Below, in pieces: positions 46,106 to 60,357 of a stretch of 64,000 nt of DNA. The notes below the pieces were generated by a model. The model did no database searches and had not been told where the DNA came from. It saw nothing but the letters and a program-made list of their open reading frames with translations. Position numbers and translations under genes: made by a program. The stretch comes from Ustulina deusta. Lineage: Eukaryota > Ascomycota > Sordariomycetes > Xylariales > Xylariaceae. Position 1 is the stretch's first letter. Each line of letters begins with the position of its first letter. The stretch spans positions 930,001 through 994,000 of the forward strand of contig JAJNNX010000007.1 of the NCBI GenBank assembly GCA_023159155.1, written 5' to 3'.

Positions 46106-49100
46106 ATTATTTTTTTCTAAAACTAAAAGTTTAAATATAGTTTTAACTTAAGGTTATTAATAATGTTAGGTTTATATAGTTTTTTTATATTATATTGCTT
46201 TATTATTGTTTTTATAATTATTTGCAAATTTGTTAGCTACTATTATATATATTTATTTTTATAATTTTATAAAAAGTCCGGAGGCTTTTTTATAAGTTTT
46301 ATAAAATTAGTTAAGCTTAATTAGTATGTTTTTAAAATTCTAAGCTATATATTAAGTATTATTAAGATTATAGCTTTTTTAAATAATTTAGTATTATAGT
46401 TTTTTATTTTTTATATATATTTTTAATTGTTTAATTTATTTGATTTTAAATTTTACTTTATTATTAATATTTTTAGCTAAAAATAATAACTAAATTTATT
46501 AAAACAAAAAGTTATTGCTTACTTTTTATAATTGGTTAGTATAAAATAGGTTTTTTATTTTATAAAAGTTAGACAAATTAAAAATATAGCTAAATTTTTG
46601 TTTTTTTAAGATTTCGAAAGGTCTAACCAATTAAAAGTTTAATTTAATAATTAGTGCTTACGTTACAAAGCTTTTCTTTTTAAAAAAAACTTTATTTTTT
46701 ATTTTAAAATTTATTAAACGTTTTTTTTTGTTAGTTTATAGCTTATATTATTTTTGCATAAAAATTACTATATTATATACTATTTTTTAAATATTTTAAG
46801 TTTAGTAGACTAGTTTAAGCGTTTAATGTTTAATATTAAAATTTGCTATAGTTTTGCTAATATTTACTATTAAGAAGTTTTATGCTTTAATTTTTATTAT
46901 TATTTTTAATAGTAATATATTAATTAATAAATATTACAAAAAATTATATATAAAGTCTAAAGCAAAAAAATAAATATTTTAATTGTTTCAATATTTATTA
47001 ATATAAAAATAAAATTATTAGTCTAGTTTTTAATTAGTTAATTTTATTGCTTTTTAGATTTAAAAATAATATTTAATATTTATAAAACTATTAATTATTG
47101 CTATAAATTTAAAAATAAATAGTTTTGTATTATTTAATATTTATATATTTAATATACTAAAAAATTTATATAGATTTTTATAATATTATATAACTAGTAA
47201 TTTTATAATATTTGTTTTTTTGCTACATAAAATTGCAATTAAATAACTAAACTTGTTTATAAATATTTATATATAATTATAACTTTATTAGTTAAGTAGT
47301 ATATTTTTATTATTTATTATTATATATTGCTATATTATAGCTAGTATAAACAATAAATAAAAAAAGCTAAAAGTTTTGTTTTGTAATATTTTGTTTTTTT
47401 TATAGTTATAATAATTATATATATATTATTTATAATTATATTTTAAATAAAACTAATAATATTTTTGTTTTAATATTTTAATTGTTTTATATTAACTTTA
47501 ATATATAATAATTAAAAATATATAAACTTTTTAAATTAAAGTTATATAAAAAAAAATAATCCTATTTTAAGTAACCTTAAATATATATAGTTTTTTGTTT
47601 TTATTTTTTAGATTTTATAGCTAGTTTTTTTGTTTAATTAGATTTATTAAGTTAGCTTTTTAAAAAATATTAAATAAAAGATCTATAATTAATATAAGAT
47701 TTAATATTTTATTAAATAGGATTAATACTATTATTTTTTTTTTAGTTTTTTTAGTTTTAATTATAAAAAGTTTAGCTATTTTTTTTAATAAAATATTAGC
47801 TATTATTTTTTTTTATTCTAGTTAATATTAAAAAATAATATTAAAGTTTAATAAAAAGTTAGCCTAGTATATTTGTTATATTAATAAAATTTAATAATTA
47901 GTTATTATAAAAAATTTAGTTTTAAAAAGCTTTAAATAGTAATATTTTAAAGTTTGTACTATTACTAGAAATTTATAGTTTTAAATTAAATAAGCTTGTT
48001 TAATTAGTATTATTATTTTAAAAAAATATTTTATAAGTTTTTAGGTTATATTTTTTTATTACTGCTAAAATTTTTTTTTTATTATATTATATAAAATATT
48101 TGTTTTTATTTATATTTGTTAGCCGGGCCTAAAAAAAATTAAAACAAATATTTTATATATTAGTAGTTTTATATATTTAAAAGTTTATTTTTATTTTAAT
48201 TTTATTACAAATAGTTTATTTTTTTTTAATAATTAATTTAAAAAAGTAGTAATTTTACTAATATAATAAATAAATATATAAACATAATTATAAAGCTTAA
48301 AAAATAACTAAATTAATTTAATATTTTTAAAATTATTAAAGTTTTAATTTAGGATTATTTAGATTTTTATAGGATTAATTTTAATTTTAATTTTAGTTTT
48401 TATACCTATTTTTAAACAATTAATAATAAATATATTAAAACAAAACTTTTTAATATTTTTTTAATATTTAGTTTAATATAAGCAATAGATTATTTTTTTA
48501 TAATAGGTTTAGTATTATTTTTTAGTTTTAAAATAAATTAAAATATTATTTATATAAATATTTATAAATTTATTTAAAAGTTTTTAAATTTATATATTAA
48601 TAAAAACTTGCTATTAAATAGGTTTTATTTTTAAATTAAATAATAAAACTTTTTATTAAAATATTTTTTTATAAGTTCAAAAAAAATAATAATAATATAA
48701 TTTTATAGTTAATAATAATTAATAAAAAGTTTTAATAATATTTAGTTTTATAAAATAAATAGTATTATAATAATTAAATATAATATTATTAATATTTAAA
48801 GCTAATATAATTTAGTTTTTTAAATATATATTTTTTTATTAATAATTAATTATAAATTTATATTTAATTAACCTAAGTTTAAGTATAAATAAAACAAAAG
48901 TAGTATTTAAGTTTATATTTTATTTAATAAAATTTATAGCTAGTAGTTTATTTATAAAATTCTTTTTAAATAAAATAAACTATATAAATATTTAGTATTA
49001 ATAGGGCTTAAAAATATGTTTTTTATTATTAAGTTTGAATATTATATTAAATCCTAGTTATAATAATAATAAAGTTTTGGAATTTTTTTTTAAAAAAAAT

Positions 49101-49504
49101 CTTTTTAAATATAATAACTAAAAAAATAAAAAGCTTTATATTAATTTTATATATTTAAAGGTTTTTTTTTTTAAAATAAAATTAGTTTATTATTAAAAAT
49201 CTTTTATAGTACTACTTAATTAATTTAAATCTATTTTTTTTATAAAATATTAATTATTTTTAAATTTTTGTTAAATAGCTTAGTATAGTTATTTTTAGTT
49301 GTTATAAACTTAATTATAATAGGTTTTTTTAAAAAATTTTTAGTTAGTTGTTTTTATTTATTTTAATAAAAATAATTTTAAAAGTTTTATATAATTTTTT
49401 TGATAATAGTTTAGTTTTTTTTTTTTTAAGAATTATTATATAGATTTTTTTTTGTTTTAGGTTTAAAAGTTTTAGGTTTTTTTTGTATTTTTTTAGTTTT
49501 AATT

Positions 49505-49509
49505 ATTTT
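49505..49509. repeat. Target-site duplication of element D (left)
   Basis: ATTTT, equal to 56825-56829. The base composition makes chance agreement possible, but it sits exactly at both LTR borders. Confidence 0.65.
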
Positions 49510-49811
49510 TGTTAAATGGGCTATATACGATATATCGTACGTAAAACAAATAACGCGCGTGGACAGAATATAATATATTGTATTATATTATCTATAAAAA
49601 AAAAAAAAAAAAAAAAATGTTCGTACGAAACATAAGTCTTTTATATTTATATAAAAGCTTACGCTATTATACGAGCTAACATAATAAAAAAGAAATAAAG
49701 TCCTTTTTGTCCAGCCGAAGTCCGGCTAATATCTATACAATAGCTAAGCGTAAACTCGCACTCCATATAAGTTATACAATAAGGTTATAACTAATACTAA
49801 TTATTCTAATA
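49510..49811. repeat. Element D left LTR (302 bp)
   Basis: Contains ATACGATATATCGTACG, a run of about 21 A, and GTCCAGCCGAAGTCCGGC. Partner of 56526-56824. Confidence 0.8.
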
Positions 49812-50361
49812 CTAGCTATTTTTTTTTTTAGTTATAACCGCCCGTTATATAAAAAAAACAAAAAAAACAACTATATAACTGCCTAAATATATATACAAAA
49901 GTTTAACTACTAAAAAAGCAACTAGGTTAACAATTTAGTTTATACGTATAACTGCCAGGTTAATAAATCATTTTCTTCTAATAAGGTTATATAACAATAT
50001 TACAAAGCTATTACTTTAGCTGTATAATTAATCAAAAACTATAGGCCAAATATTACTTAATAACCATTTAAATCAAAACTAAATATTTGCTCCTGCTTTA
50101 TACAATAGCAAAGTTTATAATTAGCTAGCTTGTCTAATTAGTAGGCCTTATATAGGCAGTTGCTAGTTAAAAGCTTTTAAAGTTACTTATGTTTGGTTAA
50201 CCAAGCAGATTATTTATACAAAAAAAAATCAACTAATTAAAAGTTAGGTTAGCTTGTATATAAAAAAATTTACACATAAAAAAGTACTCAAGTCTTCTAT
50301 TGCTTTTTGTTTTTTTGTTATTTTTTAAAATCTTCTACTTTATATGTTTGCCTATTTTTAT

Positions 50362-50362
50362 A

Positions 50363-50398
<36 letters not shown>
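50362..50398. repeat. (TA)n microsatellite
   Basis: Uninterrupted alternating TA of more than 30 bp inside element D. Confidence 0.85.
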
Positions 50399-50402
<4 letters not shown>

Positions 50403-53400
50403 ATAATAAACGCTATCTAGCTCTTTAGCAATAGTGGTTGTATACTAAGAATTATTGGCTAGAATAGCAACTATTATATAGTATTACTACTAATAAACAA
50501 TCCTAACAATTGTTAGCTTATTATAGCGCTATGCATTAATATATATATTTGTTTTTTTATTATATATATATTTGTTTTAATATATTACTAATATTTTTTA
50601 CTTTTTGTATATAAACTAATAAAACTTAAATTGCTACTATATTATTAGTTAATATATAAATCTAAGTGCTTGCTAATATACTTTTCGCACATTCGATTAC
50701 GCTTATCCTTTGCTAGAAAGGTTACTTTTGTACGGTTCTTATCCAGTCGCGCAGTACTACTATTGCTGCATATATAAAAAATGCTTGTATAATATGTAGT
50801 AGTTACCTGTTCCGCAGCTATTGCCAGATTGTTAAGTTCTAAAGTAATATTTATGTAATATATGTTTAGCGTTTATATAGCACTTAGTACAATTATTACG
50901 TTTAAAAGGAAAAAAGTAAATTAGTTATATAATAAAAAAAATAGAAAAAAAAAATAAAAAAAAGTAACGTTTGTATTTGTTTTTCTTTTTAGAGTTAATT
51001 TATTATATATTGCTTTTATACTTCTGACTCTTTTTTTTTTATAAATACTATAGTTATATATAATTTTTTATATTTTATTAATAAACGTTTTTATTTATAT
51101 AGTTAATTTATTTATTAATACAAAGGTTTCTAAAGCTTAGTTCGGTATTTTTTTTGTAAATATATTAGCTAGATTATTTTTATTATTAATCTATTATACT
51201 TTAGAGATTTTTTATTTTTTGTACAATTTTTTTAATAATATAATATTAATTATTAGGCGTTTTTCTTATGTAGTGCCAAGCTTAATAAAATAATTATATA
51301 ACAATTTTAAATCGGAATATAAAATAGCTAGAATTAGGAGTAATTATAGCATAGTTATAATTTTTAAAAATATTATATAAAAGGCAATAGTACTATTAAA
51401 ACTATTAACTATACTATATAATTTATTTATAAATATACTTTTTATTACCTTTTTATACTTGTTTAAATTCTAATATATAATATTTTTTTTAATTTTAAAG
51501 CTTAAATTCTTTTTTATATAATGTTTAGTTCTTAATATAATTATAAATCTAAATTAAAAAGTTATATTTATATTGTTTATAAATAATTTGTTTATAAAAA
51601 TAAATAGTTTTATATAATGTAGATCTATTAATATAAAGGTTAGGCCGTAATTTTTATTATTTATTTATTACTAGATTTTTTAGTTCAAATTCTTAATATT
51701 ATATAGTTTAAAATATATAATTTAGGCAGCTATACATAAGTTATATGCTGTTTCGGGCTAATAGATATTACTAATATATATATTTTTTGCTTATTATAAA
51801 ATGTATTGCTATATAAAATCAGTTGTATAAGGATTAATCTAGTCTAATTGGTTTGTTTGGCCTTTTTAAGTTAAAATAATATTTCTTTTAAACAAAAGTA
51901 TAATTTGTTTATTATTAAACTTTATAAAGTGACCTAGCTAAAATATTTTTTTTAGCTTTATATAAAACTTAGCTTGCTATAATTTATATTTTTCTTTTTT
52001 TAAAAAACCTAGTAATATAAAACTAAACATATTATTTATTTATAATCTAATAATACTAAAATTATCTAAAGGTCTTTTAGTAAAAAGTAGGCATAGGTTA
52101 TATATAGAAATAGTTATACTAAGCCTTTTGTAGTAATACTAGTAGTATATCTTAAACTAGTACAAACCTGATTTAGCAAATCTATATAATAGTTATATAA
52201 TTTATAAAATTGTTTTATTAAAATATTTTAACTTTAGTTCGGATAGTAGTTATATAAGGATTTTTTTAGTTAATTTGTTTTTTAATTATATATATACTTA
52301 AATAATATTTTAAAGTTTGCCTAAGATATTAAAGTTGCAAATTAAAAAAAGTCCTAGTATAAATAGCAATCTTTAGCTTATTTGCTAGATTATTAGCAAC
52401 TAAATAAATACTATTTTTTTTTTAGTATTATTATAGTTTTATATAATAAGTTAGAACTTTTTGTATAGTTTAATTGTTTTTTTTTTAATTTTTTATATAA
52501 GCTAAGATTTAAAAATACAAATATTGCTATATTTTATTAAATTATATTTTATAAATTAGAATACGCTTTATATAACAAGATTATTAATTTTAGTAGCGTT
52601 AGATTTTTTAAATAGGGCTTTAGGTATATTAATAATGTTGTTTTTGCATAGCTTAATAGCTAAAGCATAGTTCTATTCCTTTTTAAGAGTTAAGAATAGT
52701 TAACTAATTTATTATATAAAGGTTATATAAAATGTTATAGCTTTTAGGGGTTATTTATGTTTTTTTTGTATAATAAGGGCTTAAAAAAGTTATGTTTTGT
52801 TTTTTTTTTAATATATTTATTTAAGATATTTTTTTTAGTTATATAGTAATAAGGCTTAACTTACGTCCAATAAAAGTATATTAAACTGTTTGTTAAATTA
52901 ATAATTATATTAGGGTTTTTAATTAATTTGATTTTATATAGTTTATTTTAGCTTTTTTTTTCCTACTATATTATTACTTTGCTATATAGAAGCAACAAAA
53001 ATATATTATATAAAGCTAGCCTGTTGCATTAGTTAATTATATAGTTGATTTCAACCTTTGCTTTTTTGTTATGCAATATTTTTATAGCCTTCTTAATTGC
53101 TTTAGCCTTTTATATAATATTAAATAAAAAAGGTAAATCCTAATTAATTCTAAAGTAAGCTTTAAAAATAAAAAGGGTTAATATAAAGCTGTTTGGCCTA
53201 GCAATATTGTTTAAAGCTTTAATTGCTATTTAAAAAATTAATTTGTTTTTTATATAATTACTAATTTTGGCTTTTAGTATATTATATATACAGCAGAAAG
53301 GGCTATATATTTTTTTAATTTTGCTAATTATCTAGTACGCTTTAATAAATATTATATAGTACTAAATATTTATAATCTTTGCTTAGTTCTAAAATTCTTT

Positions 53401-56400
53401 AAACAAAAAGTTTATATTTAGGTTGTATATAATATAATTAGAAAGTTTTTAATATATATTAATCTAATATTTATATAGTGCTTTTTAAATATTTTATATA
53501 AATATTAATTTAAAAAAGGTTGTTATTTAAAAAAATATAACAGTATTAATAATATAAAAGATTTGCTTGTTATTTATTTGTATAGTATTAATTATAATTT
53601 TATAATTAAAATTATAATTATTCTTAATTAAGAACTTAAATTATTAAAATATTAGGTTATATAATTAATAGTAGTAATAGAATTTCTAGATTTTTTTTAG
53701 AATTAAATAGTTAATATTGTATTCTATATAACTAAACATTATATATAATCTTTTTATATAAAAGTATTTAAATTAATAGTATAATTATTATAACTTTGTT
53801 TTAGTAAAATATAGTCCGGCTTTATAAAAGTTTGTATTAAAAAATAGGTGTTCTTATTTGTATATAATAGAAATAGTCTTTTTGTTCTTTTATATAATAA
53901 CATTTTTTGTATTATTAAAATAAGCCTATAAATAGTTGGCGTTCTTTAGCAAAAATAAGAATAGTGTTGGGCTATTTAGAATATAATATATTGTTGTACT
54001 AAAAGAATTATCTATTTATATAGTATTTATAGCAATAATTATATTATTACTACTAAACCTAATATTTGTGCTGCCTAGGGTCCAGTTTATTTTTGTACGA
54101 AAGTAAAATCTAAAATAAGCTTTTAATTATACTTTTTTTACTGTTAAATAATTTAAAACACCTGTATTCCAAAGTTTGCTTTGGTACTCCATATAATACT
54201 AATTGCTAAAAATAAACTGGTTAGATAGCATGTCTATTTTGTAGTTTTAAATATTCTTTTTAGTTATATAATAAATAAAAATATTATTTATTAAGAATTA
54301 AATAAATTAGCTATTAAATTTTTTGTTAAGTTTTTTATTGCTTTTGTCTAATTTTAAGTATTTTTTGTACTCCGTAAAGTATACTAAGAATTTTTTAAGT
54401 ATAGGTTCTGCTTTGTTAATTATTTTGTATAAATTAAAGTATTAATTTTTTATATAAGCCTATTTTTAGAAAGTATATTTAGTTAATTAATAACTTTTTT
54501 TATAATATATAAAGCATTTTTTATTTATATAATAGTTCTAGCCTTTTTAGTCTTTTTAATAGTCTTGTTATATGCCTAGCCTGTTTAATAATTTAGAAAA
54601 TTTATATTATTAGCTTTTTATATAATAGCTTTAGTTATATTTCTTATTAATAAAATAAATATTATTATCTTTTTATATAAAGCTTTTTGGTATATTATCT
54701 AATGTTATTTAAATATATATTTAAAAGTTTAAAAAAAAACTTTTGCTTGTTAGCTTTTAGAATATAAAAGCTATAGCTAATTTTAGGACTTTTTAGTATA
54801 TTTATATAATTATTATATTTAGCTAGATTTTTTTTTAGTAATTTGCGCTAAATATTTATTATATTTTTAGAAGCTTATTAATTATAAGATTTAATACTTT
54901 ATATAATATTAAATCTAAATATTTTTTTTTTATTTATATAAATATAATTATAGTCTAATTAGCTTAGTACTAACTATAGTTTATATTAGTATTAAAATAA
55001 GTATTTATTATATAATAGATTTTATATTAAGTTTTCTTAGGTCTAATCTAGTATATAAAATAATCTTTTGTATAACTTTTAAAAATTATTAGAAATATTA
55101 TATAGTATTAGTTTTTTGTAATTTTAAATTATTAGTATATATTTATAAATAAGCGTACTTTGTTATATAAAAAGTTATATAGCTTATTTATATAATTCTT
55201 TTTTTTTTTTTATATTTTTTAAAAAATCGCGTATTTTTTAAAAGGGATTATTCTGTTTTATACAATCTTTATAAGGAGTAAGTCTAGGAATGGGTTGTTT
55301 GTTATAGGGTCTAGTATTATATAAAAGTATACTTATTGTAATAAGGTCTAAAGAAAATTATAAATAATAGGGTATTTATATATAGGTTAAAAATTTAGTT
55401 TATAACCTGCTTTTGTTATATATTTATATATATATTCAAAAGTATTCTAAAACTTAATAGTAAATTGTATAGGTAGATAGGGGGTTTAATCCTTAAAAGT
55501 TTAGAATTATATATTTTTTAGAAATCTAAGCTATATAAGTTCTAGTTATCTAATCTCTAGTTCTACTTCTGTTTATATAATAGATATAAGGACTAAGGTA
55601 TGCCAAAGTATAAAGGTAGGCTAAAAGGTAGGCCAAAGTTATTAATTTAGTATAAAAAAAACTAAAAGTTATTATATAATAGAAATAAAAATAAGTTAAA
55701 TAATTAATAGCTTTAGAAAATTTTTAATAAGTTCAAATTCTTTTTATGCGATTTAAGCAAGGTTTTTTATATATATACTTAGGTTACTTTATAGCTATAT
55801 TCCTTTATATATAATAATTTTAAAAAGTTTTATATAAATATTTATATAAAATTATATAAAATATTTAAGTTCTTATTTTATAAAATCTTTTTTATATATT
55901 TTTTAAAATATCTGTTTATTATTAATTATATAGTTATATTTTTTGATCTAAAAAGCTATATATATATTAAAAATTACTTTTAATACTATATCTAGATTAA
56001 TTAATTAGTTTTAATATTAAAAATTAAATATATTTTTTATAGTTTTAAAATTAATATAAAGTTCTAAAGCAAGCTTGTTATATATAAATTAAAAATATAT
56101 TTTAGTAGCTTTTATAATTTTATATAATAGATATAATACTATAGTAAAAAATTAAAAAAAAAATATTATCTAGCTATTATATAATAATATAATTAGAAGT
56201 AATATAATTATATATTATTTTTGTTTTTTTTGTATAATATTTTTGATATTTTTTGCAAAAAGTTAATACTTATATATTAAAAATTAAATTTTTTTTTTTT
56301 TTTTATAACAAATAAATATATTTAATAACCTATAATATAAAGTATTTATTTTATTTTATATAATATTACTATTGCTACTTTATAAAAAAGTAATAATTAT

Positions 56401-56525
56401 ATAGTAAAAATTTTAAAATATAATACAAAAACTTATCCGAATAAGTTTAACTTTGTTTTTATTTTTATTAATTTATAATATATTTTTGTAATTTTTTTCA
56501 AAATGTTTTTATAACTATTAATTAG

Positions 56526-56824
56526 TATTAAATAGGCTATATATAATATATTATATATAAAACAAATAATATATATAGATAGAATATAATATATTATATT
56601 ATATTATTTATAAAAAAAAAAAAAAAAAAATGTTTATATAAAGTATAAATTTTTTATATTTATATAAGAACTTACGCTATTGTACGAGCTAACATAATAA
56701 AAAGGAAATAAAGTCCCCTTTGTCCGGCCGAGGTCCGGCTAACATCTGTACAACAGCCGAGCGTGAACTCGCACTCCGTGCAAGTTGCACAATAAAGTTA
56801 TAACCAATGCCAGTTATTCTAACA
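56526..56824. repeat. Element D right LTR (299 bp)
   Basis: The 3' half keeps a GC-rich stretch (GTCCGGCCGAGGTCCGGC, then CTCGCACTCCGTGCAAG), less mutated than in the left LTR. The first half is more mutated than in the left LTR. Confidence 0.8.
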
Positions 56825-58964
56825 ATTTTTAAAATAATTATTTTATTTTTAAAAAAATATTTTAATATTTAATAATATTTTTTTAATGTTTAATTATATT
56901 AATTAGTATTTTTTTATATTTTTAAGTTTATATGTTATTATTTATAGCTAAAAAGTTTAATTATAATTATTAGCAAAAATTAAGCTAATAAAAATAGATT
57001 ATTTAGTTAGATTAATTATTATTTTTAAGTTTTTATTAAAATATTTTATTTTATTAATTATTTAATATTAATAATAATATTATAACTAAAATTAATAATC
57101 TAAAATATTTAATTTTTAAATTATTAATTATTAATTTTTATAATATATATTAAATATTTATAAATTTTATTAATTATTTTATTTTAGTAGTTATAAAACT
57201 TTTAAAGTTTAATTAAATAAATTATTTTTATTTTTAATTATTGCTTAATTTATTATATAAACTTATAGCTAATTATTAAAAAAATATAAGCTTTAGTATT
57301 ATATAAAACTAAAGTTTTTATTTTAATATTATTAATTTATAATTAAATAAATATTTTAAAAATAATTAATTTATTTTAGCTATATATTTTAATTAAAATA
57401 AATAAAAAAACTAATAAAAATTTTTTTATTAGTTTTATTTATTTTTTAAGTTAAATAAACTATTAAAGCTATTTTTATTATAGTTTTTTTTTATTAATTA
57501 AAATAATTAACTAATAAATATTTTTTTTATTATAAATAAAATAAGTCTTATTATTTTAATAAGTTTTTTTTTTTTTTATAGTTAATGCTTGTTTTAATTA
57601 TTTTAAAATAAATATTTTAAAACTTTTAAAATTAATCAAAAATTAATAAACAAATATACTAAAAACTTAATTAATTAAATTAGATTTTTATTTAGTTAAG
57701 CTAATAAGTTTAGTTTATTAATAGTTTTTATAAATTTATTTAATATTATATATTAATTTAATAATTTTATTAATAAATAATTTATAAAAACTTTATATAA
57801 GTTTTTTTTTAAGTTTATATAAAAATAATTTTATAATTTATATTTTTATTATAATTTAGCAAATTAATATTTTTAAGCTAAACTATTAAATATAAAAATA
57901 ATTTTATTAATATTTTTATTAGTTTTATATATATAAACTTAAAATATTTTATAAATAATAATTATTTAGTTAAAATTATAATAAATTATTAATAAAGCTT
58001 AGATTATTTTAATAATATTATTAAATAGTTTTTTAATTAAATAAAAATATATTTTTATTAAATTTTTAGTATATTTTTTTAATTAGCTTATAATATATTA
58101 AAATTAGCTATTTTTAGTTTAAAATATAATAATATTTTTATTTAGCTTTTTTATTAGTTTATAGACCTAATTATTAAACAAAGTTTTATTTTTTATAAAT
58201 TTGCTAAAATTAGTTTTTTATATTTTAGTTTTTTTAATATAAATAAAGTTTAAAGTACTAAAAAATAAACTAATAAAACAACAAATAAATAAAGTAGTAA
58301 AACTAAAAAGTTTAAAATTAATATTTTTAAATATATTTTTTTTTATTAAATTATAGTTATTTTTTAAAAGTACTAAAGTAAGCGTATTAAAAAATTAATA
58401 TTTTATTTTTTTTATTTATTAAAAAAGTTCCACTAAAATTAATATAAAATTACAAGCTTATATAACTATAATATTTACTATTATATTTTTAAATATATTA
58501 TTTATTTTAAGTTGTTTTAGTTCTAGTTTAGATTTTGTTTTTTTAAGTTTTAATTTTTTGTTTTTTTTAAATTTTTTTTTAAATATTAGTTTATTTAAAA
58601 CGTTTATAAAAAAGTTTAATATTTAAAATTTTTTTTTTTTATAAAATTTTTTTTTAAATTATTTAATAATAAAAAGCTAGCTATATTTAAAAGTTAAAGT
58701 TGTTCTAATTGTTTAAGGACTAAAAATAAAATAAAAATATTTAAAGTTAGATTTTTTATAGATTATTAGTTTTTAAATAGCATAAAAATTAAAAGTTTTA
58801 TTAAAGTTATATTAAAATTAAGTTTATATTATAAAATATATAATTTTTTTTATTAAATATATAACTAAAAAAAAAAGTTTATTTATGTTTTGCTAATTAT
58901 AGCAAAATAAAAAATATATATTTATTAAATATTTATTAATAAATAATTAATAAGCTTAAAGTAG

Positions 58965-59124
58965 TATTATAATTAGTTAAATAAAGCTTTTATAGCTAGT
59001 TTATTAATACTATAAATAAAGATTTTAAGCTAAAAAAAAAAAAAAAAAAAAAAAAAATTAAAGTTTATAAAATAAATAAATATAGATTTTATATATATAG
59101 CTATAAAGTTATAGGTTGGTCTAT
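58965..59124 (+). repeat. C-family right LTR, first part (split by element E)
   Basis: Matches 45849-46010 up to ATAGGTTGGTCTAT. The LTR resumes at 62985 after element E, with CTAT duplicated. Confidence 0.7.
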
Positions 59125-59394
59125 TAAAGAAGGACGGGGCAATTCAATACCAAAAACAACTAAAAATAACAAAAACAAACTAGAGCGCCTGCTACTAGAA
59201 AACTAGCATAAAAATACTATGCGTATAAAGTAAGTGTTGCTCTGAGAAGTTCGAAGGCTTTTATAGCTATTTGAACCCCCAAATGCAGCCGAAGATCAGC
59301 CGATTCGGGCTGCAGGCGGCCCGAATACGGCTAACAATTAACGTGCAGCCATATTTGCAGCTGCCAGCGGGCCGCTAGCACTAGCCCTACTGCA
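59125..59394. repeat. Element E left terminal repeat (270 bp)
   Basis: Partner of 62715-62984. It carries the same GC-rich hairpin (59298-59332) with one G-T wobble. Confidence 0.8.
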
Positions 59395-59478
59395 AACTTC
59401 CTTTATTCGGAGCCTTATTCTTTAGATGGCTTTGAATCTAATTGCAGGGCTAAAAATACCAAAAAACACAACATAACA

Positions 59479-59552
59479 CCTATTTGAACCCCTAGGCTTT
59501 AACAGCCTAAAAAAAAAAAAAAACCAGCCCTAACCCATTAGACCACCAAGCC
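59479..59552 (-). other. tRNA-like sequence with A and B boxes
   Basis: On the minus strand TGGTCTAATGGG (59534-59545) fits the Pol III A box. GGTTCAAATAG (59480-59490) resembles a mutated B box (GGTTCGAATCC). Between them are a T run and a small hairpin (AGGCT-GTTAA-AGCCT). A complete cloverleaf cannot be formed, so this is a tRNA relic or a SINE-like Pol III promoter within element E. Confidence 0.5.
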
Positions 59553-60357
59553 TTTAATTAGCTAATTGCTAAACCGGTTACATATTACAATTGATTTCCT
59601 TTAGTCCATAGTTTCTTCCCTTGGTCCGTATGCCGTATACTAAATGCTTTCTAGCTAGGTATGCCCTTTAGCATAACCTTTTCGGCATAACCCTTTAGCT
59701 TTTCAAATAACCTATTCTTTTGTAATCTTTTAATATATTCTTATATAAAAACATATATAATTCTATTTAGACCTGATATATATAGCAATATTTGCCAGTA
59801 TTTCGTGTTAGAACCTAGGTAAATACTATAGTTAGCCACTACTTCGAACCCAAGCTAAATCTTTATATAAAAAGTTATACTATAACTTTTACTACTTTTA
59901 ATATATATAAATCTTTATATAATTATAGTAATATTTTTAATAGTATATATATAGGTTGGAGTTTATAGAATAAGCCTTGATTAGCTTTATAAATTTTGTA
60001 AATAATTTTGAAAATTATAAATGCAAGTGCATCCCTATACAAATTAGTATGGGTGGCTGTTTATATATAAAAAGAACTTATTAATTAGTAGTACAGCAAT
60101 AATATATCGGCAGTACTATATATACATATATAAAATAGCTAATTAGCGCAGCAATAATATATTAATTAATTAGTAGTACTATAATAACTATATAATATAT
60201 ATAGTACAAATAGGTCTATATATAAAATAGTATAAAGAGCTATTTATATATAACTAAATAACTAATTAGTACAGTAATAATAATTTATTAGTGCTATATT
60301 ATATTTATAGTAATAATAAACTAATTAGTAGTATAGCTAACTATATAATATATACTA

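Larger units (their letters stand above)
49510..56824. mobile_element. LTR retroelement D (7.3 kb), inserted in the C-family element
   Basis: Direct repeats of about 300 bp (49510-49811 and 56526-56824) begin TGTTA (mutated to TATTA at right) and end TAACA (mutated to TAATA at left), the canonical TG...CA form with a 5-bp inverted terminus. ATTTT flanks both. The interior is degraded beyond domain recognition. A purine-rich tract beside the left LTR, when read in reverse, favours minus orientation, but weakly. A less mutated island at about 50680-50765 could be remnant coding sequence. Confidence 0.75.
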
